From assembly GCA_027627225.1 (NCBI GenBank), contig CM051028.1, forward strand, positions 26,497,343 to 26,561,342: a stretch of 64,000 nt of DNA, written 5' to 3'. The translations under genes and the position numbers were made by a program. Shown here in pieces: positions 47,226 to 58,302 of this stretch. The stretch comes from Congeria kusceri (lineage: Eukaryota > Mollusca > Bivalvia > Myida > Dreissenidae). The stretch's first letter is position 1, and each line of letters starts with the position of its first letter. The notes beneath the pieces were generated by a model that made no database searches, had not been told where the DNA came from, and saw nothing but the letters and a program-made list of their open reading frames with translations.

Positions 47226-48027
47226 GCTTACCTGAGACTATTGTGGTCAGTCTGTGTCCGGTGTCCATCGTCCGTCTTCAGCATTTTACTTAAAACAACT
47301 TCTCTGAAACCACTTGGCAGATTTTAACCAAACTTGGCAGGAATTTTCCTGGGATGGTCCTTTACCAAATTCGTTCCATTTATAATTTTTTTTTGAAAAC
47401 TTGGGTTGTCGTGACAACCAAAAGCTTAAAAAACTGGAAAACTTAAAAAAAAATCTTGTCAGAAACCACTGGTTGGATTTGAAAATAGTTTTCACAGAAA
47501 TGCTCCTTGGGTGACCCTCTTGACCCTCTACCAAATTCCTTCAAGTAATTTTGATTAGTTAAAAAACTGTCGCCAGGGGGCGGGGCAGTTTTCCTTATAT
47601 GGCTATATTGAAAACTTTAAAAATCTTCTTGTCTGAAACCACGGGCTGGATTTTAAAATAATTTCACAGAAATGTTCCTTGGGTGGCCCTCTACCAAATT
47701 CCTTGAAATTATTTTGATTCCTAAAAAACATTGCCGCCAGAGGGGGGGGGGGGGGCCAGTTTCCGTTATATGGCTATATTGAAAACTTTAAAAATCTTCT
47801 AGTCTGAAACCACAGGCTAAATTTCAAATTCATTTCACATGCATGTTCCTTGAGTGACCGCCTACCAAATTCCTGGAAATCCTCTTGATTCTTTAAAAAT
47901 AATGGCAGACGGGGGGTAGGGACAGTTTTCCTTATATACGGCTATATTGAAATTTTAAACAATCTTTTTGTTCAAAGCTATTATGATGCTTTACACTCTG
48001 GTGAGCGACCTAGGGCCCTCTTGTTTG
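47226..48027 (-). repeat. Interspersed repeat, ACAAGAGGGCC family, minus orientation
   Basis: The right end reads GGTGAGCGACCTAGGGCCCT and CTTGT, the complement of the family head; the left end is AGCTTACCTGAG. Inside are about four units of roughly 155 bp (CTTGTCTGAAACCAC, TTCCTTGGGTGACC, TTTTCCTTATATGGCTATAT). Confidence 0.8.
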
Positions 48028-48380
48028 AAAATACAAAAAAAAAAATTGAAAAAAAAAAGAACTCCGGATACTATCTATCGGTGTAATCTGTGATATGCAG
48101 AGTATGGTTGAGTCAGGCAGTCAGTTTTTATGTCCCCATTGCTTTGAATAGGCTGTTATTATTTGACAAGATTACTAGAGTCTGTGGTAGTTTTACAATA
48201 GTCCGTGATACAAATAGATCAGATTTCCGAATTTATTACATGGGATCTTGTCATTTATATTATGCTAAGTAGTCAATGATAGGAAAATATCAGTGAGATA
48301 GATCCATATATCACTCACTGTGTTGGACTACCTTTTTTAAATGTAAAATAAAAATACCCAATAGCATAAAATAAAAAAAT

Positions 48381-48511
48381 GTTTTCGGTGGGATAAACGT
48401 TATATCATCACTGGAAAGGGAGACAATTTACAAATTTTCACTCGCACAAGCGCTCGTGAAAATATTGTTTCCCTTTCCGGTGATGATATAACGCGATATC
48501 ACACCGAAACC
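48381..48511. mobile_element. Foldback inverted-repeat element
   Basis: Arms of about 45 bases (TTTCGGTGGGATAAACG, TTATATCATCACTGGAAAGG) pair with few mismatches. The loop holds a second palindrome around TCACTCGCACAAGCGCTCGTG. Confidence 0.82.
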
Positions 48512-49069
48512 ACACAAATATCCTCTCTGTTGTTCATATTTATATGTTTATCGATTTTGATGTATATTTTTTATATCATCCTGATTATACCTTGAAAAAA
48601 AAATACAGCAAAAGCAAAGTCAAACATATTCCAAACCAATGTTTTTTGTTGTCAATAATTGCTTTCAGACAAGTCATATAAACGGGAGGATTAGTTCATC
48701 AGCTGATCATGAAACAATGAAGATAATTACATATGCACAAGTAATCTGTACGCAACGTCATAAAAAAAATGGCCGACCCTATGTTCAACAAAGAGGTCAC
48801 TGTCGTACTCATGGAAATATAAAATCGTTCGAAAGTGCCAAATTATGAACGGTAACATGATTATCGCAAATATCAATCACAATTCTGCAATGTAATGTAA
48901 GTCATAGTAAATCGTGTTTTAAAGCTTAATACATCGGTAGATGGTACACCCAGTATAATAACTAAATATTTTAAAGATTTTTTTTTCCACTGATGCTGTA
49001 AACTTTATGGATATTAACTGTTTTCCACTCACAACGTAAAATATATGTAAAATATAATGTTTATTTGTA
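48512..49069. other. No feature recognised
   Basis: AT-rich intergenic DNA before a large nested repeat. Confidence 0.35.
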
Positions 49070-50875
49070 TGCTCCCCGAAAAATTTCGGGTCAGCATATA
49101 GTCGCCACTTTCTCCAGCCGTCCGTCCTATCGTCACACTTTTTGTCCAGATTATTTGTTAGCAACTCCTGGCCGGAATTCAACGGAACTTCATGGGAAGC
49201 TTCATTACCAAGAGGAGGTGTGCATATTACCTGGACGTTCCACTTCAGTGATTTTTCTCAGAGTTATGGGACTGAATATTTCTGAAATTAGTATATACTG
49301 CATAAATTATTGTCCGGGCTATTTTTCAGCAACTACTGGTCTGATTTCAATAAACTTTTATGGGTAGCTTCATTGCCAAGGGGAGGTGTGCATATTAGCA
49401 AGGTGTTCCGCTTCAATGATTAGTATATAGTGCACAATTTCTTGTCCGGAGTATTTTGCAGCAACTTCTGGCCGGAATTCAACGAAACTTCATGTGAAGC
49501 TTCATAACCAAGAGGAGGTGTGCATATTACCAGCATGTTCCACTTTAGTGATTTTTCTCAGAATTATGGGACTTTGAAGATTTCTGAAATCAGTATACAT
49601 GTATAGTGCACAATTCTTGACTTTCATGCCCGTGCTATTTCTCAGCCGGAATTCAATAAAACTTTATGGGAACGGATTAAGCTATTGTAATGAAACTGCA
49701 AACAAAGATACCTTATAGCGAGACCTCGCTAGGGATTGCATATGGGGTGGGTGGAGTCATGGTTACTGTTACTAAAAATCGAATAACGGTTTCCGCTCAA
49801 TAAATTGAGAACAAATTGAGATATTTTAATAAAACTTAATACATAGATATCTTATATCAAGACCTCACTTGGGATTGCATATGGGGTGGGTGGGGTTAAG
49901 GTCAATGTCACTGTTACTATAAATAGAAAAACAGTTTCCGCTCAATAATTTGAGAACGCATTGAGATATTTTAATGAAACTTAATACATAGATGCCTTAT
50001 ATCGAGGCCTCGCTTGGAATTGCATATGGGGTGGGTGGGGTCAAGGTTTTGGTTACTAAAAATAGAAAAACGGTTTCCGCTCAATAACTTGAGAATGAAT
50101 TTTAATGAAACTTAATACATACATACCGTTTATCGAGACCTCTTTTGGGATTGCATATAGGGTCAAGGTCACTGTTACTAAACTAGAACAACGATTTCTG
50201 CTTAATAACTTGAGAATGCATTGAGATATTTTAATGAAACTGTATACATATATGCCTTATATCGAGACCTCGCTTGGGATTGCGTATGGGATGGGTGGGG
50301 TCAAGGTCAAGGTCACTGTTACTAAAAATGGAAAAACGGTTTCCGATCAATAACTTTAAAATGCATTGAGATATTTTAATGAAACTTAATACATAGATAC
50401 CTTATATCGAGACCTCGTTTGGGATTGCATATGGGGTGGGTTAGGTCAAGGTCAAGATCACTTGCTAAAAATGTTATTGATGTGCTGATTTTAATACATT
50501 TCGTGGAATTTCCATATTTCTTGTTTTAGAAAAAAAATGCCAGCAACTCTGACAAGCATAAGAAAAGTCTAGCGCGCTGTCCTCTGACAGCGTTTGTTCT
50601 TGGAGTTATGACATATAGTATATAGTGAACAATTCCTGTCCGGACTATTTCTCCGCAACTACTGGCCAGATTTCAATGAAATTTCTTGGGAAGCTTCATT
50701 GTTAAGGAGGTGTGCATATAAGCAGGATGTTCCACTTCAATGATTTTTCTTAGAGTTATGGGACTTTGAAAATGTCTGAAATATAGTACACATTTCTATT
50801 GATGTTTATTCATTTTAATATCTTTGCCCTTCTAATTTCATTTATATTGCTTGACAAAGCGCATTGGGGAGCACC
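49070..50875 (+). repeat. Interspersed repeat, TATGCTCCCC-ended, interrupted
   Basis: It opens GTATGCTCCCCGAAAAATTT and closes TTGGGGAGCACCC. Tandem units of about 200 bp (GGGAAGCTTCATTACCAAG, GGAGGTGTGCATATTA, GTTCCACTTCAGTGATTTTT) are split by the opposite-strand repeat at 49680-50605. Confidence 0.78.
49680..50605 (-). repeat. Nested repeat, GTGACCTTGACC units, minus orientation
   Basis: This is the reverse complement of the array at 10445-11250: about six units with TATCGAGACCTCGCTTGGGA, TTGCATATGGGGTGGGTGGG and GGTCACTGTTACTAAAAAT. It ends GCGCGCTGTCCTCTGACAGC, the complement of the ACAAGAGCTGTC family head. Confidence 0.85.
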
Positions 50876-51025
50876 CATCAGTTTTACTAATACATGTGTA
50901 TCCTTGTTGTTGCATGTTTATATAACATTATTATTATTGTCATGTATTTTTGAAAAAAAAAAGTGTTTATAATATGATTTGATTTCCGCTGTCCGACTAG
51001 ACAGTTTTCTAAACATGTCCAAGAA

Positions 51026-51122
51026 ACTATAAATAAAAGATCTTTGGTCTAGACCAAAAAACTATAAATAAAAGATCTTTGGCCTTAGCCAATAAACTAT
51101 AAATAAAAGATCTTTGGCCTAA
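51026..51122. repeat. 35-bp tandem repeat, three copies
   Basis: ACTATAAATAAAAGATCTTT units at 51026, 51061 and 51096. The first has the palindrome GGTCTAGACC and the second the matching GGCCTTAGCC, so the spacer varies while the core is constant. Confidence 0.9.
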
Positions 51123-51248
51123 GCAGACCACAATAAAAAAGCCTGTACACGGATATTCGTATGAGAAGCAATTGTACACAGAAATTCATATTGATGTATA
51201 ATGCATATTTGACCAGCGGTTTAAATTTACCCACATTGTGGACATAGT

Positions 51249-52228
51249 TTTAGCTCGATTTCGTATTCAAAGAATATGGCAAGTGAACTTTCCTACTTGC
51301 CCAGGCGTCTGAACTACTATTAAAGTTATGGTTCTACAATCCAATAACTTCAACTCAGTAGTGTTTTTTTTTACTGGAAACTTGGAATGTATCATTGTCA
51401 ACAACTCTATCCTAATGTGTCCCTTAACTCAGTTTCATATTCTGACAGAGTTATGTCCCTTTTGAATTAGATTTTCAGGTTCAATTTTGGTTAAAAAGTC
51501 CTATAGCTTCAAAACTAAATCAAGTATTCACTTAAAACTAGGACTATATTTTGTCATCAAAACTCGAGATTTGTATTTAACAGAGTTCTACACATATTTT
51601 ACTTAAGATGTTCAGGTTCAAGTTTAGGTTCAAAGTCCTATTACTTCAAAACGATTTAATATATTCTTATGAAACATGGAATATAACATTGTCATTAACT
51701 TAAGCATCAAATGCTATAATTAGCATCCCATAACTCTGTTTTGTATTTTGACAGGTTTATGCCCATTGTCAACTTAAAGATTTTCAGAGTAAAGTAAATG
51801 TTTAGAAGTAATTTTAACTACGTGACATATTCACTTGAAACTAGGAATATAACGTAGTCAGCAACTTCCACATCAGGTGCTATAATTCCCATATCAACTC
51901 AGTTTTGTAGTTAGATCGATTTATGCCACTTGTCAATTTAGAATTTCAATTTGTTGTTTTTATTTGAAAGTTGTATAACTTCGAAACTACAAAAGGCATT
52001 CACTTGAAACTTGGAATGTCCATCAAATTCTACATTACCTACCTACCTATGCCTATTTTACTTCTGGTAGAGATTTTTTACTAGGGCTCATAGTGGTGTT
52101 CTTTAAAGTGACAACCTTATAACTAAACAAGTCCATGTTTATAGGTATTTTCTCCTGTTCATTTTCAAGTAACCCACCAATCGAAATACTTCGAATAGTC
52201 GAGCGCGCAGTCCGCTGACCTTAAACAG
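51249..52228 (-). repeat. Interspersed repeat, ACAAGAGCTGTC family, minus orientation
   Basis: The head, on the minus strand, is CAGCGGACTGCGCGCTCGAC at the right end; the tail AATCGAGCTAAAACTA is at the left. Five or so diverged tandem units lie between (CTCAGTTTTGTATTTTGACA-like phrases). Confidence 0.75.
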
Positions 52229-52489
52229 ACGAATAACAACCTGAATTATTTGGGCACATTTCAGTCGTTTTTGTGTCTGCAGAGTTCTGTAAAGACAGTG
52301 AAATAGATATTGATATAGACCATATTGATCAACATGTTCTGTTCTATTTTGCACGTACGTTAGCAGAAGTCCCTATTTACACGTTATGTTTTCACCAGAT
52401 CTGCTAAGATAGACATGTAAAAGCAGACCATGTATACTGGGCTTTACGCAGTGATGTCCCTTTTCATTTACAACTCGCCTATCTACGAG

Positions 52490-52838
52490 AAATAATCGAC
52501 TAAGTACCCATATTGACGCCACCGATTAATTCTGATCATAGTGTGTGTGTAGTACATTTTTATCGAGTGCGCCGGGATTTTCCCCCATATGGCCATCGCC
52601 CCCAGAAGACTTGTTAGTTGGGTTATGGGGGATAGTGCAAGATACAGGAGACGCCCCGTTCCAGAGGCGACCCTGTGTCTTTTAGTGCCCGGTGTGAAGC
52701 ACCTAGTACACTGCACCTCGGTTTAACGTCTCATGCGAAAGACGAGTTAGTAGGTTAGGGTGTAGCGGGGGCTCGAACCTGCGACCCCTGGGTTGAGAAG
52801 CCAGTGCGTTACCACTAGACCACGGATCCGCCACTCCA
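52490..52838 (-). mobile_element. tRNA-derived SINE with long conserved body
   Basis: The minus-strand head GGAGTGGCGGATCCGTGGTC has A box TGGTCTAGTGG (52812-52822) and B box GGTTCGAGCCC (52769-52779), with a CTC (Glu-like) anticodon loop. The body carries GTCTTTCGCATGAGACGTTA and AACCGAGG, a phrase I recall from SINE central domains in several marine invertebrates; superfamily not assigned. Confidence 0.82.
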
Positions 52839-53734
52839 TGATCATAGTCCGAACTAACTTTGTTTAAGTACTTTGTCAAAGCAGGGTTTACACAATGGAT
52901 TACTTTGCTGACCTTGCAATAACCAATAACAATGTATATCCATGCTTAGTCACTTTTCGTTTGAATGTAACTATATACTTGCTATGATATAGGATTTTAC
53001 TTTATTGTTAAAAAGCACGCTTACACTGCGTGGGTAGACGTTTTGTTTTGTTTCTAAAATAATGGATTATTAATTATCAAGAATAGTGCCGAACAAGCGT
53101 ACACGTAAGTAACGTTGTCTCTACGTAGTAAATCGTAGTTTGTTATTTTAATCTGTCAGTTTAAAACAAAATTTCTTTATGTATGCCATAACTTATAGAA
53201 CCATACATTACTTTGTCTCAGAGAAAAATAAGTGTGAATACGTAGATGCATAAATACTAAATTTATAGGCAGAAATATGACAGTTTTTTTTAAGCAACAG
53301 TAAATTATTTGTATATTTGATTTAAATTTAAACTATTTTTTTTATATTTTATAATCTTAGACTCTTGTCTATGTTTTTATTTTGTTAACGAGATTGGGTA
53401 GATCTACTGAGCGGGATTTGGCATCTTTTCCTGCAAAACGTAATGCATAGTGAACATTCAGCTTTAAAATAAAAACCAATACATTAACGTTGATTGAGTT
53501 GTTATTAAATAACACCCAAAATATCCTGTATTTAACACTTAATTATTGATTTTAAGCCGGAATATTGGTCAGGTTTCAACGGTGCTTTACACTGTATGTG
53601 TCTACTGATCCGCCAAGTCTCTATATTTATTTATCTAAATATCGTCGGAATGTCCGTTTAGTTAGGTATTTGCTGAACGAAAAAGAGCTTATTAAAGGGA
53701 CACGGTATTAAACCACAAGCATCAAGGTACGTAG
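52839..53734. other. Intergenic, no feature recognised
   Basis: AT-rich. A TTAAAGGGACACGG motif at about 53693 resembles the start of TTAA-type elements, but no partner end was found. Confidence 0.35.
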
Positions 53735-53905
53735 TAATCGATGCGCGCGCATCTTAAAGTTGTCATACTGTGGAGTTAGATGTGTAAAAGTTGTACAGCG
53801 CAAAGTACGAATGTCTTACCCTAATCGATGCGCGCGCATATTAAAGTTGGCATACGGAAAAGTTAGATGTGTAAAAGTTGAATAGCGCAAAGTACGAATG
53901 TTTCA
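53735..53905. repeat. ~87-bp duplicated unit with GATGCGCGCGCATC palindrome
   Basis: The unit AATCGATGCGCGCGCAT ... GCGCAAAGTACGAATGT occurs twice in tandem. The first has the perfect 14-bp palindrome GATGCGCGCGCATC. An inverted version (ATGCGTGCGCATCGATT with GTATGTCAAC) lies at about 54213-54246, so 53735-54246 may be one inverted-repeat element. Confidence 0.7.
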
Positions 53906-54421
53906 CCCTCATATTCAATGATCATTGCATCTACTGCAAAAACACCGTTTTTTTCGATTGAACACGTGACACATCGATTTTAAGTTGCTATACTGCGAAG
54001 CCTTAAACTTAAGATCAAATCGTCACGTTTTTAACCGAAAAAAAAAACAACAACAGCTGTACATAGCACTTGTTACAGCGATCTTGGAAAAGAGGGGCGA
54101 AATATTCGTACTTTGTGTTATAAAAATTCTCATATATACTGTATCGTATTTCAAAATATTCCATGAAAATCATAGTTAACCGACAGTTCGCAGTATGTCA
54201 ACTTTGGAATCGCAGTATGTCAACTTTTAATGCGTGCGCATCGATTGCCACTCTTAAAGCATACAAATTCAACAGACAGGTACACGAACCACACGTGCCA
54301 CCACAATTATCAACCCGGACGTCTTGAGTACCATGGTATATAGCCAAATTACAGTAGAGAGAATACATGTATACACGTGTACTATAAAGTACACATGCAC
54401 AAGATAAAAATATACGTACAA

Positions 54422-55114
54422 TTATGGTGGCTGATTCGTTCTGGCGTGGTGGCGCCTTTGACGGGCGCCAACACGCCGATATGCCAGAACGACAAATATA
54501 CGCGCCGATACGACAAATAAAGGTACTTGTCGTTTTGGCGCGTCGGCGTGTTGGCGCCCTTCAAACGCGCCAACACGCCAGAACGACAAGGTAAGAGCGC
54601 CAATACGACAAGTTTGTACCCGCCAGAACGACAACAAGACACATTTATAAATCTCTCGTTCTGGTGCCCATTATTTGGCGTGTTGGCGCCTCGGACAAAA
54701 AGCGCGCCGATACGAGAAATAAGGTATTTGTCGTCGTTTCGTTTTGGCGTGCATGCTTAGCGGAAGGCGCCAACACGCCAAAACGAAATGACGACAAATA
54801 TCTTTATTGTCGTATCGGCGCGCTTATTTGTCGAAACGACAAATCTGAGGCGCCAACACGCCTAATAAGGACCGCCATAACGAGATATTTAAGTGTCATG
54901 TTGTCGTTCTGGCGCGTACAAAGTTGTCGTATTGTCGCCCTTATTTTATCTTTGTGGCGCGTTGGCGCGTTAGAAGTCCACCAACACGCCGTCACGCCAG
55001 AACGATAAATATACGCGCCGATACGACAAATCAGGTATTTGTCGTTCTGGCGTCTTGTCGTTTTGGCGCCCTTCAAAGGCGCCAAAACGACATGGCGGAA
55101 ATCAGCCACCATAA
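54422..55114. mobile_element. Inverted-repeat-bounded element built of three CpG-rich words
   Basis: Perfect 15-bp ends, TTATGGTGGCTGATT (54422-54436) and its complement (55100-55114). The interior is almost wholly made of GTCGTTCTGGCG (about 13 occurrences), GGCGTGTTGGCGCC (about 9) and GTCGTATCGGCGCG (about 6), each in both orientations, with short AT-rich spacers such as AAATATACG and AATAAAGGTA. It is GC- and CpG-rich unlike its neighbours. Open frames of 77-114 codons on both strands are by-products of the words. No protein family or known element recognised. Confidence 0.8.
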
Positions 55115-55707
55115 GATCGTGCAAAGCATTGGCCACACTCTGGGTACACAGGCGATTCTAAAAAAATTATTCGCCTCTGGTACATCATGCGACATTTTGG
55201 ACCACTTTTAATCACATGATCATCAAAAATGGCTGCGCCCATATGCTACAGTATTGAATTTCCGATCAACAAATGCACACGAAAATGTTGAAAATTATTG
55301 GGAATTATTATAAATAAAGTGATGGGGCTAATAATTACCCAAATAACAGTACGGTAAATACTATGTGATGCCATTCGGCTGTGGAATAATGTTATATTCA
55401 GCTCAAATTGAAGCTAACTGGAGTTTGGAAATATGCTGAGTTATCTTCAGCATCATTTCTGTGGAACACTGAAACATACATACTAGTGTTTCATAGATAT
55501 GGTTCTTTCACACAATTCACTCAACACCTTGATTGTAATGTAACTAGGCCACAGGTAAAGATGTTCAAGTTTATGCAGAATGTGTAACTGTTATTAAGCT
55601 TTCTTTTTCTTAAATGTAGACTACACTACCTACCAAAATTTGCTTTTGTCAAATATACTGATTGATGAATCTGTACTGTAATATTAAAGTTGTATCCATA
55701 CTTATTT
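55115..55707. other. Intergenic, no feature recognised
   Basis: AT-rich sequence without supported features. Confidence 0.35.
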
Positions 55708-56050
55708 AGGCCAGAGTTTTTTTTATATCTTGGTTCTCCGACATTTTTGGAAAAGTGTCCGGTTGGAGGGAAAAAAATAAAAATACAAAAACACAGAATT
55801 GAGTAAATTAATGACTAGAATTTAACAAATAGAAATGGGCATTGATATTAAAATCTTAATGCAGTATTACTTACTAAAATAATATTACACAACATTAATA
55901 TTTTTTTGCATTCCATGTTACAGGTTGAAACCCTTTCACAAGGTCATTTTTATGATACCGGTTACATTTTACAAATTATAGTTTTTTTGCTTTTAGGAAA
56001 AAATCGGGCGGGCGGATCCGAGAACCAAGATATAAAAAAAACTCTCGCCT
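55708..56050 (-). mobile_element. Inverted-repeat element, AGGCGAG/TTGGTTCTCGG type, copy 2
   Basis: Ends AGGCCAGAGTTTTTTTTATA and the complement of AGGCGAGAGTTTTTTTTATA. The interior (AAACCCTTTCACAAGGTCAT, GAAATGGGCATTGATATTAA) matches 30124-30485 in the opposite orientation. Confidence 0.82.
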
Positions 56051-58164
56051 TATCAACTGTCCTCCACATTTTAACTGTAAAATAAACCTGCCATTTCGGC
56101 ATGAAATTGTGTATTGAAAAGTAGCTCATATATGAGTTCAATTTTTGGATTGGCACAATGATATTAACAACACGCTCCTCAAAATATTCATCAAATGTAT
56201 TATAAGAAAGCCACTCACTTTAATACTATTATGGGCACCCAGTCTTGGATGGGGATTTCAACTGATGCCAAATCCTGCTTTTTGACGCAAGCGTTTGCAA
56301 TTTTCTCATTTCTGACTCGAGCAAATAATGTGCCTTGCATCATTTTGAACCACTTATTTTCAATAAGCCAACTTCAAAAGCACTAGAAAATAATAATTTT
56401 ATAATACTCTTATTTTTTTTAATGAAACAAAAAATAAATCACAAAACAACTTTGGAATGAAAGAAAATACTGAAAAAATATCTACCATAAGATCAATAAA
56501 ATCATTTATCCCCACTGACCATGTATTCAACTGACAGTAATTATGTCAATCCAGTTTGGGAATTAAGTTAAACTTCATACCACAAAACAAAATAATCACA
56601 GTACTTCATTTTGTGTATAAGCATTGCACATATAAGTGCAATTACCTAAATATAGTTAAATAAACCATGAAAATGTTTTGTGGCTTTTTCTAATATGACA
56701 TCATGTCTGCTTGAGCAATTTTTTTGTCCAAGGGGGTGGCATTACAAAAATGCTAATAACTTTTTTATTACACGGTAAAAAGTCTTTAAATTTTCAAATA
56801 CAGTGTCTTATTGATTGTAGATTATGATGAAACAAAATAAATACACATTTGCTATCATGACCATTTGTATGTGACTACCTTAAATTTGAAAAAAATAATA
56901 AATCAATTTTAGAAACATGCTATTTTACCTGACAAATAAGGCCTTTTCCTAAGCCAGTAGTAAAATGCAACGACAGTCGGTATTGTGCATATATTTTCAT
57001 TATGTTTATTTGATTCTTCACAAAAACCTTGTTTTATCAGTACAAATTAACTTACAATCTGTTTCACTACTAAGTCTAGTTTCGCTTTCAGTTTGGACAG
57101 TTTGTAAACACTAGAATCCGTTTCGATATCGGATTGTAATTTCTTGAAATTATGTTTGCAAAGTAAGCCTTTTGGGTAAAAGGTCAAGATGCCTATAAAA
57201 TATACAGCAACTTTTCTTCTTTTATCATAGTATCGACATAAAATGTGGTGCTATTTCGACGCGAGTCGTTTATAGTCTTATAACACAGGCGGATCACGCG
57301 TTGGGTGTATCAAGCCACGATGGCTCCATGATAGACACGAGATCTATCTTACGGAGCATTCCGGAGATAGTCGATGTATCACGATTGGCATTGGCCCGTG
57401 ACTCGATCGCTTGGTATTTAATTATGCACTACTCTTAACGAAAGGAGGTTTTTATTTTGCATTTACCTGAAAATTTATTTTACGTTTAACATAAGTATAT
57501 GATAATTGCATTGGCAAAACCGTTACAGCTCAACAAACGGGTTTAGTTACATTCAAATCTTTTACTCTTGGAAACAAGGAAGTATTTTCTAATGTTAAGA
57601 ACTTCGTCGTTTTCTTGATATTATCATTCATTTGTTTTCATTTTAGTTACTGGTAGATAAAAACGTGTGTTGCAGCTAAATACTAATAAAAAATGTGTTC
57701 GTTTTCTTAAAATGAAATAATAGGAACAAATATATTTTTCCAGAATATTCTTAACTCTTATGTTAAACGTCGTCTATTCAATGAATACTATACCTTGAAT
57801 ACCACTGGTACCTAGATTTCGTAATGGATTTAAGCAAGAAAGAGATGGGATGTGTTATTTAACTTACATATTGCGAAGGCCAAGAAAAAGGCGAAACACC
57901 ATAAATATTTAGCGACGATTGTTTTCCGTAAAATCCGTATTTGTTAGAGTTTAGAAATGCGTATTTCCAAAAAAAAGTTAAAACAACAACAACAACTCAA
58001 TCCGACCCTACTTAACTTTTTGAGACCGTTGCCCGAAACACACAATTTATTTCTTTGGCCTAATGTGTTTTAGTCGTTTAATTATTTCCCTAATAATGTG
58101 ATGTGATGCATCTAATGTGCAGGGTAGTGACTCCAACGCAAAGAATTTGTAGTTGACCGTGAGC
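56051..58164. other. Upstream of the mannosidase gene, no feature recognised
   Basis: A modestly CpG-rich patch at about 57240-57420 could be regulatory, but no specific site is supported. No exon seen. Confidence 0.35.
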
Positions 58165-58302
58165 ATGCGCATTACGTGGCTGCGATTCCACCGGAAGTGG
58201 CGACGTTTGGCGGTGCTAGTGTTCGTTGCCTACCTCATAGTCAATGGACTTCTATTTGCGGGGTTGAGCTACTGGGTCGATGTCCTTTCTGGGCTTGGGG
58301 AG
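58165..58302 (+). CDS. Mannosidase exon 1 (signal anchor, residues 1-46)
   Basis: The ATG was chosen because a basic tail and a 23-residue membrane segment follow directly. GAG/GTAAGT donor, phase 0. Confidence 0.85.

Noticed and set aside
52757..52838. tRNA-Glu(CTC) gene
   Set aside because: Head and loop are tRNA-like, but a long conserved SINE body follows and the acceptor stem does not close.
54527..55136. Proteins of 77-114 codons in the CpG-rich element
   Set aside because: Overlapping frames on both strands arise from the repeated stop-free words; no domain is visible.
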